Shown: piece by piece, positions 1 through 6,618 of the stretch
Position numbering within the stretch: the stretch's first letter is position 1
Layout: the number at the start of each line of letters is the position of its first letter
Source: Candidatus Beckwithbacteria bacterium
GTDB lineage: Bacteria; Patescibacteriota; Microgenomatia; UBA1400; CG1-02-47-37
DNA: 6,618 bases
Assembly (NCBI GenBank): GCA_030699295.1
Contig: JAUYJQ010000042.1
Location: forward strand, 1-6,618
Direction: 5' to 3'
Made by a program: the position numbers and the translations under genes
Notes under the pieces: generated by a model
Told to the model about the DNA's origin: nothing
Seen by the model: only the letters and a program-made list of their open reading frames with translations
Database searches by the model: none

Positions 1-1
1 A

Positions 2-127
2 TCTTTATTGGAACCAACTCAAATCCACGATCTTCAAGATTTCATTAAAAAAGGCGGAGACGAGGCGTCTTTAAGAAGTTTAGAGCTCAAAGACTCGGGT
101 AAACTAATCATTGTGCGAACATTTTAA
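2..127 (+). CDS. C-terminal end of an unrecognised protein (partial)
   Basis: An open frame enters from the left edge and ends at a TAA at 125-127, giving 41 residues. The tail reads roughly SLLEPTQIHDLQDFIKKGG, then a short acidic/leucine stretch, and ends GKLIIVRTF. It is the only forward frame open across this stretch; the other two stop within about 80 bases. The piece is soluble-looking and mixed in charge, with no membrane segment and no motif I can assign. A pattern of helix followed by a short beta strand (KLIIVRT) at the terminus is plausible. It lies on the same strand as the gyrase operon, 99 bases upstream of the gyrB start, and no terminator separates them, so some read-through is possible. 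No function is proposed. That it is coding is likely but not proven from so short a piece. Confidence 0.6.
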   Translation, partial: SLLEPTQIHDLQDFIKKGGDEASLRSLELKDSGKLIIVRTF

Positions 128-161
128 ATAACCCATAACGGGCAAATTCTCATTCCGGAGA

Positions 162-190
162 TTGCCGAATCTTAAAACCTCCTCTATAAT
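162..190 (+). promoter_or_regulatory. Predicted sigma70-type promoter of the gyrB-hppA-gyrA operon
   Basis: A perfect -10 hexamer TATAAT lies at 185-190. A -35-like TTGCCG (4 of 6 matches to TTGACA) lies at 162-167, with the optimal 17-base spacing. Transcription would start near A198, giving a leader of about 29 bases before the gyrB ATG at 227. It is the only good promoter-like sequence noticed ahead of the three closely spaced genes. The spacer from 128 shows no strong hairpin followed by a T-run, so the upstream gene may also read through. Gyrase promoters in several bacteria respond to DNA relaxation; whether this one does cannot be told from sequence. Confidence 0.7.
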
Positions 191-226
191 TGACTGTAGG
201 GCGCTTCTTTGGTACCCTTGATTTTT

Positions 227-2164
227 ATGGCATACACCGCAAAAGACATTACTGTTCTCGAGGGTTTGGAACCGGTCCGTAAGCGTCCGGGGATGTACAT
301 CGGCTCGACCGACAGCAAAGGCCTACACCACATCCTGACCGAAATTGTCGACAATTCAGTTGACGAAGCTATTCCCGGTTTTGCCAATAATATTTGGGTG
401 ACCTTGGCCCGCGACGGCTCAGCCACGGTGGTTGACGACGGCCGGGGCATCCCCATCGACAAACACAAGTCCGGGGCTTCGGCTTTGGAAATTACTATGA
501 CTAAACTCCACGCCGGCGGCAAGTTCGGCTCGTCCGCTTACCAAGCCTCGGCCGGCTTACACGGCGTCGGCGCTTCGGCAGTCAACGCCCTGTCCCGCTT
601 CATGCGGGTAATTGTCAAACGGGACAAACAAACGGTTTACCAACAGTACCAGCGGGGCAAACCGACGACCAAAGTCTTGCCGGTTAAAGGCGAAAAAGAC
701 TTAGCTAAATTAATTCCTTGCCCCCATTTTTCTTTGCCCCGAACCGATTCGTTTACCGTCACTACCTTTATTCCCGATGAGCAAATTTTCAAAAAACAGG
801 TTGACTTTGGCTGGCAAACTTTGGTAAATCTTTGTCGCGAACGGGCTTTTTTGATCGCCAAATTATCCTTTCATCTGTATGATGAGCGGACCAAAGAAGA
901 ACAGCACTTTTATTTTGACGGCGGCATCAAATCCTTAGTCAAATATTTAAACCGGAACAAAAAACCCTTGAGTCCGATCATCTATTTTAACCGTCAACTC
1001 GACGGTTATGAGTTTCCCATCGGCGTTGAAGTGGCCCTCCAATACACTGACTCATTTACTGAAACTGTCGAGTCTTTTGCCAATGTTATCAACACCGCCG
1101 ACGGCGGTACTCATTTGACCGGTTTTAAAATGGCTCTGTCCCGCGTCGTCAAAGATTACTCTGATAAAAACACTAAAGACGTCACCTTGGTATCCGACGA
1201 CCTCAAAGAAGGTTTAACCGCAGTCGTGTTTATTAAAATGCCCAGCAATGATATCCAGTTTGAGTCGCAAACGAAAACCAAGTTGAACAATCCCGAAGCC
1301 CAATCGGCGGCTTTTAGCGTGGTCAAAGAAGGCCTTACCGGCTATTTTGAAGAGCACCCCAATGATGCCAGAAAAGTTTTAGACAAAGTCTTACTGGCTT
1401 CCCGCGCCCGCCTGGCCGCCCGGGCCGCCCGCGACGCGGTTGTCAGAAAAGGCGCCCTGGAGGGTTCAACTCTGCCCGGTAAACTGGCCGACTGCCAGGA
1501 AACCAACCCCGAACAATGTGAGTTGTTTATTGTCGAGGGCGATTCAGCCGGCGGCAGCGCCAAGCAGGGCCGGGACCGCAAGTTTCAGGCCATCCTGCCT
1601 TTGGGCGGCAAAATCTTAAACACTGAAAGAGCCCGCTTGGATAAAATTATCCAGTTTGAAGAGCTAAAAGACTTGATCATCGCTTTAGGCATGGGCATCG
1701 GCGAAACCATGAATCCTGCCAAACTGCGCTATCACCGGATTGTCATTATGTGCGACGCCGACGTTGACGGCGAACACATTGCCACCTTACTGTTAACCTT
1801 TTTTTACCGTCACTTACAGCCCATCATTGACGGCGGCTATTTGTACATTGCCCAACCGCCGCTTTATAAAATCGCGGTCAATAAATCCGACCATTATGTT
1901 TATTCCGACCAAGGCTTGACCGATTATTTAGCCACTATAAAAGGTCAAAAATATTCACTCCAGCGCTACAAAGGTTTAGGAGAGATGAATCCGGAGCAGT
2001 TATGGGAAACAACCATGAACCCGGCTAACCGGATCTTAAAACAAGTGACTGTGTCTGACGCCACCCAAGCCAATGAGGTGTTTACCATGCTCATGAGCGA
2101 TGAAGTCCCGCCGCGCAAGCGTTTTATTCAAACCCATGCCAAAATGGCCACTTTAGATATATAA
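227..2164 (+). CDS. gyrB: DNA gyrase subunit B (ATPase and Toprim subunit)
   Basis: GyrB binds and hydrolyses ATP and, with GyrA, forms the A2B2 gyrase that negatively supercoils DNA in the cytoplasm. The protein has 645 residues, the short form close to Bacillus GyrB, lacking the roughly 170-residue insert of E. coli. Visible in order: GHKL ATPase with EIVDNSVDEA (E39 likely base, N43 Mg2+ ligand), DDGRGIP at 70-76, GLHGVGAS at 110-117; transducer lysine K350 in QTKTKL; Toprim domain with EGDSAGG (E437) and DADVDG (510-515); RYKGLGEMNPEQLWE from 580, typical of GyrB. The C terminus (ATLDI) is GyrB-like and complete. ATG 227 is chosen because MAYTAKDITVLEGLEP is the conserved family start. 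An in-frame TTG at 209 would add six unconserved residues, although a GGG at 199-201 precedes it. No Shine-Dalgarno sequence precedes ATG 227. Oddities: Gly460 where E. coli has Lys447, and Phe176 where E. coli appears to have Gly164. Confidence 0.97.
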   Translation: MAYTAKDITVLEGLEPVRKRPGMYIGSTDSKGLHHILTEIVDNSVDEAIPGFANNIWVTLARDGSATVVDDGRGIPIDKHKSGASALEITMTKLHAGGKFGSSAYQASAGLHGVGASAVNALSRFMRVIVKRDKQTVYQQYQRGKPTTKVLPVKGEKDLAKLIPCPHFSLPRTDSFTVTTFIPDEQIFKKQVDFGWQTLVNLCRERAFLIAKLSFHLYDERTKEEQHFYFDGGIKSLVKYLNRNKKPLSPIIYFNRQLDGYEFPIGVEVALQYTDSFTETVESFANVINTADGGTHLTGFKMALSRVVKDYSDKNTKDVTLVSDDLKEGLTAVVFIKMPSNDIQFESQTKTKLNNPEAQSAAFSVVKEGLTGYFEEHPNDARKVLDKVLLASRARLAARAARDAVVRKGALEGSTLPGKLADCQETNPEQCELFIVEGDSAGGSAKQGRDRKFQAILPLGGKILNTERARLDKIIQFEELKDLIIALGMGIGETMNPAKLRYHRIVIMCDADVDGEHIATLLLTFFYRHLQPIIDGGYLYIAQPPLYKIAVNKSDHYVYSDQGLTDYLATIKGQKYSLQRYKGLGEMNPEQLWETTMNPANRILKQVTVSDATQANEVFTMLMSDEVPPRKRFIQTHAKMATLDI

Positions 2165-2178
2165 TGGAAAAATTATGA
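2164..2178 (+). promoter_or_regulatory. gyrB-hppA junction with ribosome binding site and four-codon mini-ORF
   Basis: The gyrB stop TAA (2162-2164) shares its last base with an ATG at 2164-2166. That ATG opens the reading ATG GAA AAA TTA TGA, whose stop (2176-2178) overlaps the hppA ATG (2175-2177) as ATGA. The same stretch supplies a weak Shine-Dalgarno-like TGGAAA, with GGA at 2166-2168 six bases before the hppA start. The arrangement would suit termination-reinitiation coupling of hppA to gyrB translation. The sequence overlaps are seen directly; the coupling is inferred and the mini-ORF may be chance. Confidence 0.4.
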
Positions 2179-4199
2179 ATATTCAGGTACTAGCTTTACT
2201 GACTGCCCCAACTACGGCTTTATTAGCCTTAGGTTACGGATTTTTCTTAGCCAAAAAAATCGTCAAAGATGACGAGGGCGGGCCGAAACTGCAGGCGATA
2301 GCTTTGGCTATCAGGCAGGGCGCCATGACTTACCTTAAAAAACAGTTTTCCCTTGTAGTCCCGATAATGCTGATTCTGGCGATTTTGATCAACTTTGGTT
2401 TAGGTACCGGAATCGCCATTGCTTTTCTACTCGGAGCCATCGGCAGCGCCCTGATCGGTTATTTTGGCATGTGGATTGCCGTCCGGGCTAATGTCCGCAC
2501 CGCCAAAAACGCCATCAAAGGTTTGAATCCGGCTTTAAAAACTGCCTTTGATGCCGGCACGGTCAACGGCATGCTGGTCGTCGGTTTGGGGCTTTTGGGA
2601 GTGTCGTTAATTTATATGTGGGCCTATTTCTCCTTTATTAACCAAGGACCGGAGCTGGTGGCCAAACACGCCACTGATGTTTTGGTTGGCTACGGTTTTG
2701 GCGCCGCCCTGTTAACTTTATTTATGCGGGTCGGCGGCGGCATCTTCACCAAAGCAGCCGACGTCGGCGCTGATTTAGTCGGCAAGATCGAAGCCGGCAT
2801 TCCCGAGGACGATCCCCGCAATCCGGCCGTCATCGCTGACAATGTCGGTGATAATGTTGGCGACTGCGCCGGCATGGCTGCCGATGTGTTTGAATCCTAC
2901 GAAGTCACGGTGGTTGCTTCAATGATTTTGGGCGGGGCTATGTTCGGCTTAAAAGGGGTGGTTTTCCCGCTTTTGGCTAGGGCAGCGGCCATCCTGACAT
3001 CTATCTTAGGGACTTTCTTTGTCAAGGCCAAAAACGACCGGGAAAACCCGATTAACCCGCTGATGCGCGGTTTTATCGTTTCGGCCGTTTCCGCCATGGT
3101 CATTTTTATGCTTTTGGCTCAATATGTTCTCCAAGAACCCCGGGCCGGATATGCCGCCGTTACCGGTATCGTCTCCATGTTGATTTTTCTGTTTATTACT
3201 AAGTACTACACCGGACCGGGTGAGAAACCGGTGATAGCCATTGCCAAGGCTTCGAAAACCGGCGCCGGCACCACTTTAATCAGCGGTTTGGCAGTCGGCA
3301 TGGAATCGACCTTTATCAGCGTGGTGGTGGTGGCCGCAACCATTTTTGTCGGCTACTGGTTCTTGGGCTTTTACGGCATCTCCCTGGCCGGTATGGGCAT
3401 GTTAGCCACCACCGGAATTATTATGTCTTTGGATACATTCGGCCCGATCGCCGATAACGCCCAAGGAATGGTAGAAATGGCCCATCTTGGCGGCAAAGCT
3501 CCTAAAGTTACCGAAAGCTTGGACGCGGTCGGCAACACCACTAAAGCCTTAACCAAAGGTTTTGCCGTCGGTTCGGCAGCCGTAGCCGCAGTCTCACTGT
3601 TTGCTACCTATTTTGAAGCTACCGGCCTGCTATCGATTGATATGGCCCACCCCAAGGTTTTTGTCGGAGTCTTAATCGGCGGCGCCCTGCCGTTTCTATT
3701 CTCCTCCAGATTAATCGGCTCGGTCGGCCGGGCGGCCTTTGAGGTCGTCGAAGAAGTCAGGCGCCAGTTTAAAGAGATCAAAGGCATTATGGCCGGCACC
3801 GCCTTGCCCGATTATTCCAAAGCCGTGGCCATTGTCACTGCCGCCGCCCAACGGGAGTTAATTGTTCCGGCGTTGATTGTCGTCGGCGCCCCGCTGGTAA
3901 TCAGTCCCTTAGGGGCTGAGGCGCTGGGTGGTTTTTTGGGCGGCGTCGTCGTTTCCGGCCTGGCCTTAGCTTTATTTATGTGCAACGGCGGCGGGGCTTG
4001 GGACAATGCTAAGAAATATATCGAAGACGGCCATTTTGGCGGCAAAGGCAGTGACCCCCACAAAGCCGCGGTCATCGGCGACACAGTTGGCGATCCGCTA
4101 AAAGACACCGCCGGGCCGGCCCTAAACCCGATGATGAAGATCGTCCAAATTGTCGCCCTGCTGATTGCTCCCTACGTCGTCCAGATTTTCGGCAGATAG
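2175..4199 (+). CDS. hppA: Membrane-bound proton-translocating pyrophosphatase, K+-independent type
   Basis: HppA hydrolyses pyrophosphate to phosphate and pumps protons across the cytoplasmic membrane. In the family it is a homodimer with about 16 membrane helices per chain and needs Mg2+. The 674 residues match the bacterial family length. The substrate-site motifs are complete: DVGADLVGK at 196-204, EDDPRNPAVIADNVGDNVGD from 211 to 230, CNGGGAWDNAKK at 603-614 and GDTVGDPLKD at 635-644. Residues 2-24 form the first hydrophobic helix, and many further hydrophobic segments follow. GNTTKALTKG at 453-462 carries Lys457 and Thr460, the pair marking K+-independent enzymes, which are known as proton rather than sodium pumps. 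ATG 2175 is well supported: it lies just before the first helix, ten bases after gyrB, with a weak GGA; the next in-frame Met is about 50 codons on. Glu243 in FESYEVTV, near the ion gate, is an unusual addition. Its placement between gyrB and gyrA implies co-transcription with gyrase. Confidence 0.97.
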   Translation: MNIQVLALLTAPTTALLALGYGFFLAKKIVKDDEGGPKLQAIALAIRQGAMTYLKKQFSLVVPIMLILAILINFGLGTGIAIAFLLGAIGSALIGYFGMWIAVRANVRTAKNAIKGLNPALKTAFDAGTVNGMLVVGLGLLGVSLIYMWAYFSFINQGPELVAKHATDVLVGYGFGAALLTLFMRVGGGIFTKAADVGADLVGKIEAGIPEDDPRNPAVIADNVGDNVGDCAGMAADVFESYEVTVVASMILGGAMFGLKGVVFPLLARAAAILTSILGTFFVKAKNDRENPINPLMRGFIVSAVSAMVIFMLLAQYVLQEPRAGYAAVTGIVSMLIFLFITKYYTGPGEKPVIAIAKASKTGAGTTLISGLAVGMESTFISVVVVAATIFVGYWFLGFYGISLAGMGMLATTGIIMSLDTFGPIADNAQGMVEMAHLGGKAPKVTESLDAVGNTTKALTKGFAVGSAAVAAVSLFATYFEATGLLSIDMAHPKVFVGVLIGGALPFLFSSRLIGSVGRAAFEVVEEVRRQFKEIKGIMAGTALPDYSKAVAIVTAAAQRELIVPALIVVGAPLVISPLGAEALGGFLGGVVVSGLALALFMCNGGGAWDNAKKYIEDGHFGGKGSDPHKAAVIGDTVGDPLKDTAGPALNPMMKIVQIVALLIAPYVVQIFGR

Positions 4200-4207
4200 G
4201 TTAAATC
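4198..4207 (+). promoter_or_regulatory. gyrA ribosome binding site overlapping the hppA stop codon
   Basis: AGGT at 4198-4201 begins inside the hppA stop TAG (4197-4199) and lies six bases before the gyrA ATG at 4208. It is a weak Shine-Dalgarno match but well spaced, and it supports this gyrA start. The 8-base intergenic gap leaves no room for a separate promoter or terminator, so gyrA is probably translated from the shared transcript, with ribosomes ending hppA close to the new start. Confidence 0.5.
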
Positions 4208-6618
4208 ATGAATATTGGTAAAGTTCAACCGGTCGAAATTACTACAGAGATGAAGTCGAGTTATCTCGACTATGCCATGAGCGTCATCGTCGCCCGGGCC
4301 CTGCCCGATGTCCGCGACGGCTTAAAACCGGTCCACCGGAGAATTCTCTACGCTATGAAAGAGCAGGGGATTACCCATGCTTCAGCTTACAAAAAATCTG
4401 CCCGGGTCGTCGGCGAAGTCTTGGGTAAATATCACCCCCACGGGGATATGGCTGTGTATGACTCTATGGTCAGAATGGCCCAGGATTTTTCACTGCGCTA
4501 CCCCCTGGTGGATGGCCACGGCAACTTCGGTTCGGTCGACGGCGACTCGCCGGCGGCCATGCGTTACACCGAAGTCCGTTTAGCCAAAATCAGCGACGAA
4601 CTGTTAAACGAACTGGATAAAGCCACGGTTGATTTTATTGATAACTTTGACGCCAGTTTACAGGAACCCACTGTCCTACCGGCCAAATTACCTAACCTGC
4701 TGTTAATGGGCGCCGACGGTATTGCTGTCGGTATGGCCACCAAAATCCCGCCGCACAATTTAGGTGAGGTGATCGACGCCATTCAAATCCTAATTAAGAG
4801 AACTAAAGTTGTCTCATCTTCTGACCTGCCCAAAAAAATAGTCGATCCGGAAACTATTGAGGCTAAAGTTTTAGCCGGAGATCTGGAGTCAACCGTAAAT
4901 TCGCAGGAGCTGATGGCCGCTATTCCCGGACCGGATTTCCCCACCGCCGGTATTATTTACAATGCGGCTGCGCTCGAACAGGTCTACACCACCGGCAAAG
5001 GCACAATTACCATTCGCGCCAAAACCGAGATTGTCGAGAAAAAAGGCCGCTATGTTATTTTGGTGACCGAGTTGCCTTACCAAGTCAATAAAGCCCGCTT
5101 AATTGCCAAGATCGCCGATTTGGTCAGAAACAAAAAAATAAACGGCATCAAAGATATCCGCGACGAATCCGACCGCTCCGGCCTGCAAATTGCCATTGAG
5201 CTTAAAAAAGAGGCCAAACCCAAAGCGGTCTTAAATAATTTATTCAAGCACACCGAATTACAGTCCAATTTTCCGGCCAACATGGTCGCCCTGGTCGACA
5301 ACACCCCCCAGCTACTTAACCTACGCCAAATCCTTTTAGAATATGTCCGCCACCGCCAACTGGTAGTGATCAAGCGGACCCAATTTGAGTTAAAAGCAGC
5401 CAAACTAAGGGCCCATATTTTGGAAGGCTTAAAGATCGCCCTCGACCACCTCGACGCGGTGATCGCCACGATTAAAAAATCCAAGGATGCCGAGGCCGCC
5501 AAGTTAAACTTGATGGCTAAATTCAAGTTGTCGGAAATTCAAGCCCAGGCAATTCTGGACATGCAGCTGAGGCGCCTGGCCGCTCTGGAAAGAAAGAAAA
5601 TCGAGGACGAGTACAAAGCCATCAAAATTACCATCGATGAGTTCACCCGTTTACTCTTAGGCCCGGAAAAAGTTTTAATCACTGTGGCTAAAGAGTTAGC
5701 CAAGGTCAAGGATGACTATGCCGACGAACGCCGCACCAAAATCGTCAAGTCGTCCCTAAAAGAATTTTCTGACGAAGACCTGGAGCCTGACGAAGCCTGC
5801 CTGGTGACGATGACTAAAACCGGCTATATCAAACGCATGCCGACCACGACTTACCGCAGTCAAAGGCGGGGCGGCAAGGGTGTTACCGGCATGTCCACCA
5901 GAGAAGAAGACGAGGTCAGCCGGATGTTTACCGCCAGCACCCATGACACTTTATTGATATTTACTAACAAAGGCCGGGTCTTTCGCCTAAAGGTTTTCGA
6001 AATTCCCCAAGGCGCCCGCCAAGCCAAAGGCCAAGCCATCATCAATTTAATCAATATCGACAGCGACGAAACCATTCAATCGGTGATTACTTTAGCCAAA
6101 GATCAACTGGATAAAGGCTTTCTCCTGATGGTCACCCGGCAGGGGATAATCAAAAAAACCGCCACGCCGCTGTTTGCCAACATAAGAAGCAACGGCATAA
6201 TCGCTATCAAACTCGACGGCGACGACCAATTGGTTTGGGTGACGCAGACCAGCGGCAAAGACCAGATGGCCTTAATTTCCCATGAGGCCAAAGCCATCAA
6301 CTTCAAAGAAACCGATGCCCGGCCCTTGGGCCGATCCGCCAAAGGCGTCCGGGGCATTAACCTGACCAAGGATGATTACGTCGTCGGTATGGCTGTCTAT
6401 CGGCCCACCCGGGGAAAAACTAAGGGCAAGCGCCGTTTTTTCAATGACTTATTGGTCGTCATGGAAAAAGGCTTGGGCAAGCGGACCAGCATCAACGATT
6501 TTCCGGTGCAAAAACGCGCCGGCAAGGGCGTCAAAGTCGCCAAACTGTCAGATAAAACCGGCAAAATTGTTTCGGCTCACCTGGTGACCGAGTCGATGGA
6601 AACCGTAGCCATCACCTC
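4208..6618 (+). CDS. gyrA: DNA gyrase subunit A (3' end beyond window)
   Basis: GyrA cuts and rejoins the DNA gate strand through a tyrosine and wraps DNA with its C-terminal domain, giving gyrase its supercoiling activity. The frame is open without interruption for 803 codons and leaves the window before a stop; E. coli GyrA has 875 residues, so only a small tail is probably missing. Visible in order: N-terminal SSYLDYAMSVIVARALPDVR; gate helix HPHGDMAVYD; AAMRYTEVRL with catalytic Tyr120 (E. coli Tyr122); GIAVGMATKIPPHN with the DNA-bending Ile172 (E. coli Ile174); coiled-coil arm from about residue 378 through ILDMQLRRL at 449-457; a YADERRT stretch closing the arm; then the DNA-wrapping beta-pinwheel. 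The GyrA box QRRGGKG at 552-558 (bases 5861-5881) identifies gyrase rather than topoisomerase IV. Related degenerate repeats occur at 709-716 and 768-774. Met81 occupies the quinolone-contact position that is Ser83 in E. coli, while the acidic Asp85 is kept. It is the last gene seen in the gyrB-hppA-gyrA operon. Confidence 0.97.
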   Translation, partial: MNIGKVQPVEITTEMKSSYLDYAMSVIVARALPDVRDGLKPVHRRILYAMKEQGITHASAYKKSARVVGEVLGKYHPHGDMAVYDSMVRMAQDFSLRYPLVDGHGNFGSVDGDSPAAMRYTEVRLAKISDELLNELDKATVDFIDNFDASLQEPTVLPAKLPNLLLMGADGIAVGMATKIPPHNLGEVIDAIQILIKRTKVVSSSDLPKKIVDPETIEAKVLAGDLESTVNSQELMAAIPGPDFPTAGIIYNAAALEQVYTTGKGTITIRAKTEIVEKKGRYVILVTELPYQVNKARLIAKIADLVRNKKINGIKDIRDESDRSGLQIAIELKKEAKPKAVLNNLFKHTELQSNFPANMVALVDNTPQLLNLRQILLEYVRHRQLVVIKRTQFELKAAKLRAHILEGLKIALDHLDAVIATIKKSKDAEAAKLNLMAKFKLSEIQAQAILDMQLRRLAALERKKIEDEYKAIKITIDEFTRLLLGPEKVLITVAKELAKVKDDYADERRTKIVKSSLKEFSDEDLEPDEACLVTMTKTGYIKRMPTTTYRSQRRGGKGVTGMSTREEDEVSRMFTASTHDTLLIFTNKGRVFRLKVFEIPQGARQAKGQAIINLINIDSDETIQSVITLAKDQLDKGFLLMVTRQGIIKKTATPLFANIRSNGIIAIKLDGDDQLVWVTQTSGKDQMALISHEAKAINFKETDARPLGRSAKGVRGINLTKDDYVVGMAVYRPTRGKTKGKRRFFNDLLVVMEKGLGKRTSINDFPVQKRAGKGVKVAKLSDKTGKIVSAHLVTESMETVAIT
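5861..5881 (+). other. GyrA box coding segment (QRRGGKG)
   Basis: Codons 552-558 of gyrA encode QRRGGKG, an exact match to the Q(R/K)RGGKG consensus in the first blade of the gyrase C-terminal domain. In E. coli this motif is required for DNA wrapping and negative supercoiling, and ParC proteins have it degraded or absent. Its presence here is the main reason to call this subunit GyrA rather than ParC. Confidence 0.93.

Noticed and set aside
152..170. Possible terminator hairpin (ATTC...GAAT with CGG/CCG)
   Set aside because: The stem is short and needs a bulge, no T-run follows, and it overlaps the -35 element.
128..226. Replication origin signals near gyrB
   Set aside because: gyrB is often near oriC, but I saw no DnaA-box-like TTATCCACA in either orientation and no AT-rich unwinding region in this 99-base spacer.
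184..522. A 112-codon minus-strand frame over the promoter and the start of gyrB
   Set aside because: It is antisense to the conserved GHKL ATPase domain, and its product shows no family features.
3812..4108. A 98-codon minus-strand frame inside hppA
   Set aside because: It is antisense to the conserved C-terminal pyrophosphatase motifs, and its Pro/Thr-rich product is typical of a shadow frame.
4377..4583. A 68-codon plus-strand frame overlapping the start of gyrA
   Set aside because: It is out of frame across the most conserved part of gyrA, including the catalytic tyrosine, with no ribosome site or recognisable motif.
5077..5526. A 149-codon open frame on the minus strand inside gyrA
   Set aside because: It is antisense to the coiled-coil arm of gyrA. 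Its product looks like a reverse reading of that region (Ser/Leu/Ala rich, no domain), and the sense frame is clearly conserved.
4208..6618. ParC/topoisomerase IV instead of GyrA
   Set aside because: An intact GyrA box QRRGGKG, the gyrase-type N terminus and the neighbouring gyrB argue for gyrase.

Overview
The window suggests a bacterium with a small, tightly packed genome, most likely Candidate Phyla Radiation/Patescibacteria (Microgenomates-like). This is inferred from the style of the proteins: a short GyrB beginning MAYTAKDITVLEGLEPVRKR, the LGGKILNTERARLDKI version of the GyrB Toprim segment, near-absent intergenic DNA and weak ribosome binding sites. I could not check it with a search or a marker gene. 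No in-frame TGA occurs in the genes read, so nothing suggests a recoded stop. Leu-TTA codons sit beside many GCC/GGC/GTC/ATC codons throughout, with no abrupt change in codon style between the three main genes.

Layout, all on the + strand: (1) 2-127, the last 41 codons of an unrecognised protein. (2) 128-226, a 99-base spacer with a good sigma70-type promoter (TTGCCG, 17 bases, TATAAT) and no visible terminator. (3) 227-2164, gyrB, complete. (4) 2175-4199, hppA, a complete membrane pyrophosphatase with the K+-independent, proton-pumping signature. (5) 4208-6618, gyrA, intact from its start but cut by the window edge after 803 codons. The spacers gyrB-hppA and hppA-gyrA are only 10 and 8 bases, so the three genes are very probably one operon driven from the promoter at 162-190.

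How the genes work together: GyrA and GyrB form the A2B2 DNA gyrase, which introduces negative supercoils using ATP. HppA is a single-polypeptide pump (a homodimer in the family) that uses pyrophosphate from biosynthesis to move protons across the membrane. The pump's position between the two gyrase subunits is the most unusual thing here. It ties expression of an energy-conserving pump to gyrase, whose activity depends on the ATP/ADP ratio. A functional link is inference only.

The window is otherwise ordinary housekeeping DNA. I found no mobile element, CRISPR array, RNA gene, defence system or novel gene family. Other points worth a second look are drug-contact residues in both gyrase subunits that differ from the sensitive E. 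coli residues, an extra glutamate in the pump's ion-gate helix, and a four-codon mini-ORF bridging gyrB and hppA.
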